In this document: piece by piece, positions 60,837-61,764 of the stretch
Numbering within the stretch: the stretch's first letter is position 1
Layout: the number at the start of each line of letters is the position of its first letter
Assembly: GCA_031178065.1 (NCBI GenBank)
Contig: JAPSJS010000015.1
Location: 1 to 61,764 of the forward strand
Reading direction: 5' to 3'
From: Altererythrobacter sp.
GTDB taxonomy: Bacteria > Pseudomonadota > Alphaproteobacteria > Sphingomonadales > Sphingomonadaceae
Length of the DNA stretch: 61,764 nucleotides
The notes under the pieces: model-generated
Databases searched by the model: none
What the model was told of the DNA's origin: nothing
What the model saw: only the letters and a program-made list of their open reading frames with translations
Position numbers and translations under genes: made by a program

Positions 60837-60866
60837 TCGTTCGGCCACTTGCCGGGTGACGAACAG

Positions 60867-60894
60867 GGGCGGCGGGCGTGTCTCGCCGCCCTTT
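60867..60894 (+). terminator. Intrinsic terminator after tig
   Basis: GGGCGGCG (60867-60874) pairs with CGCCGCCC (60884-60891) and is followed by TTTCTC. It separates tig from clpP. Confidence 0.7.
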
Positions 60895-61026
60895 CTCGTC
60901 GGGGGAGCGGTCGGCGGCACACGGGCGACGGTGCTGATTTCCCCGGCCGCAAGGTTAATCCCCTTGAACATCGCGCCGGCTATCGCGACATAGCCGGTCG
61001 CACTTCTGACGAGAGGAAATTTCCGC

Positions 61027-61725
61027 ATGATCGACCTGTTCGGCACCGATGCCCACACTTCGCAGGGCCAGTTCACCCGCGATCCGGTGACGGGCGCGCT
61101 GGTGCCGGTGGTTGTCGAGCAGACCAGCCGCGGCGAGCGCAGCTTCGACATCTTCAGCCGCCTGCTGCGCGAGCGGATCGTGTTCGTGACCGGTCAGGTC
61201 GAGGACAACATGGCCTCGCTGATCGTGGCCCAGTTGCTGTTCCTCGAAAGCGAGAACCCCTCGAAGCCGATCTCCATGTACATCAACTCGCCCGGCGGCG
61301 TGGTGACGGCCGGTATGGCGATCCACGACACCATGCAGTACATCAAGCCGCGCGTTTCGACCGTCTGCGTCGGCCAGGCGGCTTCGATGGGCAGCTTCCT
61401 GCTTGCGGCGGGCGAGCCCGGCATGCGCATCGCACTGCCCAACGCGCGGATCATGGTCCACCAGCCCTCCGGCGGCGCGCGCGGCATGGCGAGCGACATC
61501 GAGATCCAGGCGCGCGAGATCCTGCGCATCCGCCAGCGGATGAATGACCTCTACGTGAAATACACCGGTCAGAGCCTTTCCGACATCGAGAAGGCAATGG
61601 ACCGCGATACTTTCCTCGAAGCCGACGAAGCGATGAAGTTCGGCATCGTTGACAAGGTGTTCGAGACCCGGCCTGAGAATGAAGAGCCGGGTGACGAGAC
61701 GGGGTCCGGCGGAGCGCCGGAGTAA
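61027..61725 (+). CDS. clpP: ATP-dependent Clp protease proteolytic subunit
   Basis: This 232-residue serine protease of the ClpXP/ClpAP complex has the catalytic triad S120 ([11 protein letters not shown]), H145 ([10 protein letters not shown]) and D194 (DRDTFL), with family segments [23 protein letters not shown] and the hydrophobic pocket helix intact. A 15-20 residue acidic tail is extra. clpX would be expected just outside the window. Confidence 0.95.
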   Translation: MIDLFGTDAHTSQGQFTRDPVTGALVPVVVEQTSRGERSFDIFSRLLRERIVFVTGQVEDNMASLIVAQLLFLESENPSKPISMYINSPGGVVTAGMAIHDTMQYIKPRVSTVCVGQAASMGSFLLAAGEPGMRIALPNARIMVHQPSGGARGMASDIEIQAREILRIRQRMNDLYVKYTGQSLSDIEKAMDRDTFLEADEAMKFGIVDKVFETRPENEEPGDETGSGGAPE

Positions 61726-61764
61726 CCGATCCTTCCGGGCACAAAACCCGGCGCAGGGCGGTTG

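Noticed and set aside
59223-61151. A 642-codon minus-strand open frame antisense to trigger factor
   Set aside because: It lies opposite a firmly assigned gene; its Leu/Gly-rich repetitive sequence mirrors the GC-rich Lys/Ala codons of tig, and no ribosome binding site or family match is seen.
1-61764. CRISPR array
   Set aside because: No series of regularly spaced direct repeats was seen; the evenly spaced hipB sites are only three short palindromes without spacers of CRISPR type.

Overview
The window looks like part of a chromosome from a GC-rich alphaproteobacterium of the order Sphingomonadales (Sphingomonas, Erythrobacter or Novosphingobium type). The indications are HWE-type sensor kinases, EcfG-like stress promoters (GGAAC-N16/17-CGTT), the sphingomonad arrangement of the traG-trb conjugation cluster, and family proteins common in that order (DUF3297, DUF2721, DUF6771, DUF2274). 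This assignment is an inference from gene content; no 16S or other marker gene is present.

Layout. 1-9.4 kb is a stress and signalling block: a cupin/PAS/HWE sensor kinase open at the left edge, a decayed kinase fragment, a DUF378 membrane protein, a CPA1 cation/proton antiporter, a second HWE kinase with its single-domain response regulator, manganese catalase, a DUF2061 protein and a PA2169-type four-helix protein. Four promoters in 3.1-10.9 kb match the EcfG general-stress consensus. 9.6-15.1 kb carries a glycosyltransferase, a stress-promoter-driven YqcI/YcgG (GntA-like) plus DUF1989 pair, two lipoproteins, and an NmrA-like reductase divergent from its HxlR-type regulator. 15.6-29.2 kb reads as a defence island. 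It holds a winged-helix/PD-(D/E)XK nuclease gene overlapping a HEPN gene, an XRE-ImmA/IrrE protein with a 230-residue partner, a giant NACHT ATPase ending in a nuclease-like domain and overlapping a gene for a Cys-His-Asp (transglutaminase-like) protein, and, head-to-head with that operon, a helical-repeat protein overlapping an Mrr-like nuclease gene. 29.8-43.5 kb is a conjugation module (SRAP, DUF6771, Zn-ribbon, traG, CopG, trbBCDEJLFGI, DUF2274, excisionase-like HTH) with no relaxase, integrase or replication gene in view. It ends in a broken hipBA locus with three evenly spaced operator-like palindromes, next to the 3' end of a tRNA-Val(CAC) gene, a typical integration site.

44.8-61.7 kb is conserved core genome: sppA, pyrB with a catalytically degenerate dihydroorotase-like partner, a ParA/ribbon-helix-helix/SPOR operon, a Sel1-SPOR protein, DUF418, the bfd-bfr iron-storage pair, DUF2721, der, a CHAP amidase-like protein, DUF3297, tRNA-Leu(TAG), trigger factor and clpP.

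The strongest candidates for something undescribed are the 20.5-29.2 kb NACHT-nuclease/transglutaminase-like operon with its divergent nuclease pair, the nuclease-HEPN pair at 16.2-18.3 kb, and the stress-regulated YqcI/YcgG-DUF1989 operon at 10.8-12.1 kb. All functional statements come from reading motifs in the sequence; no database search was run.
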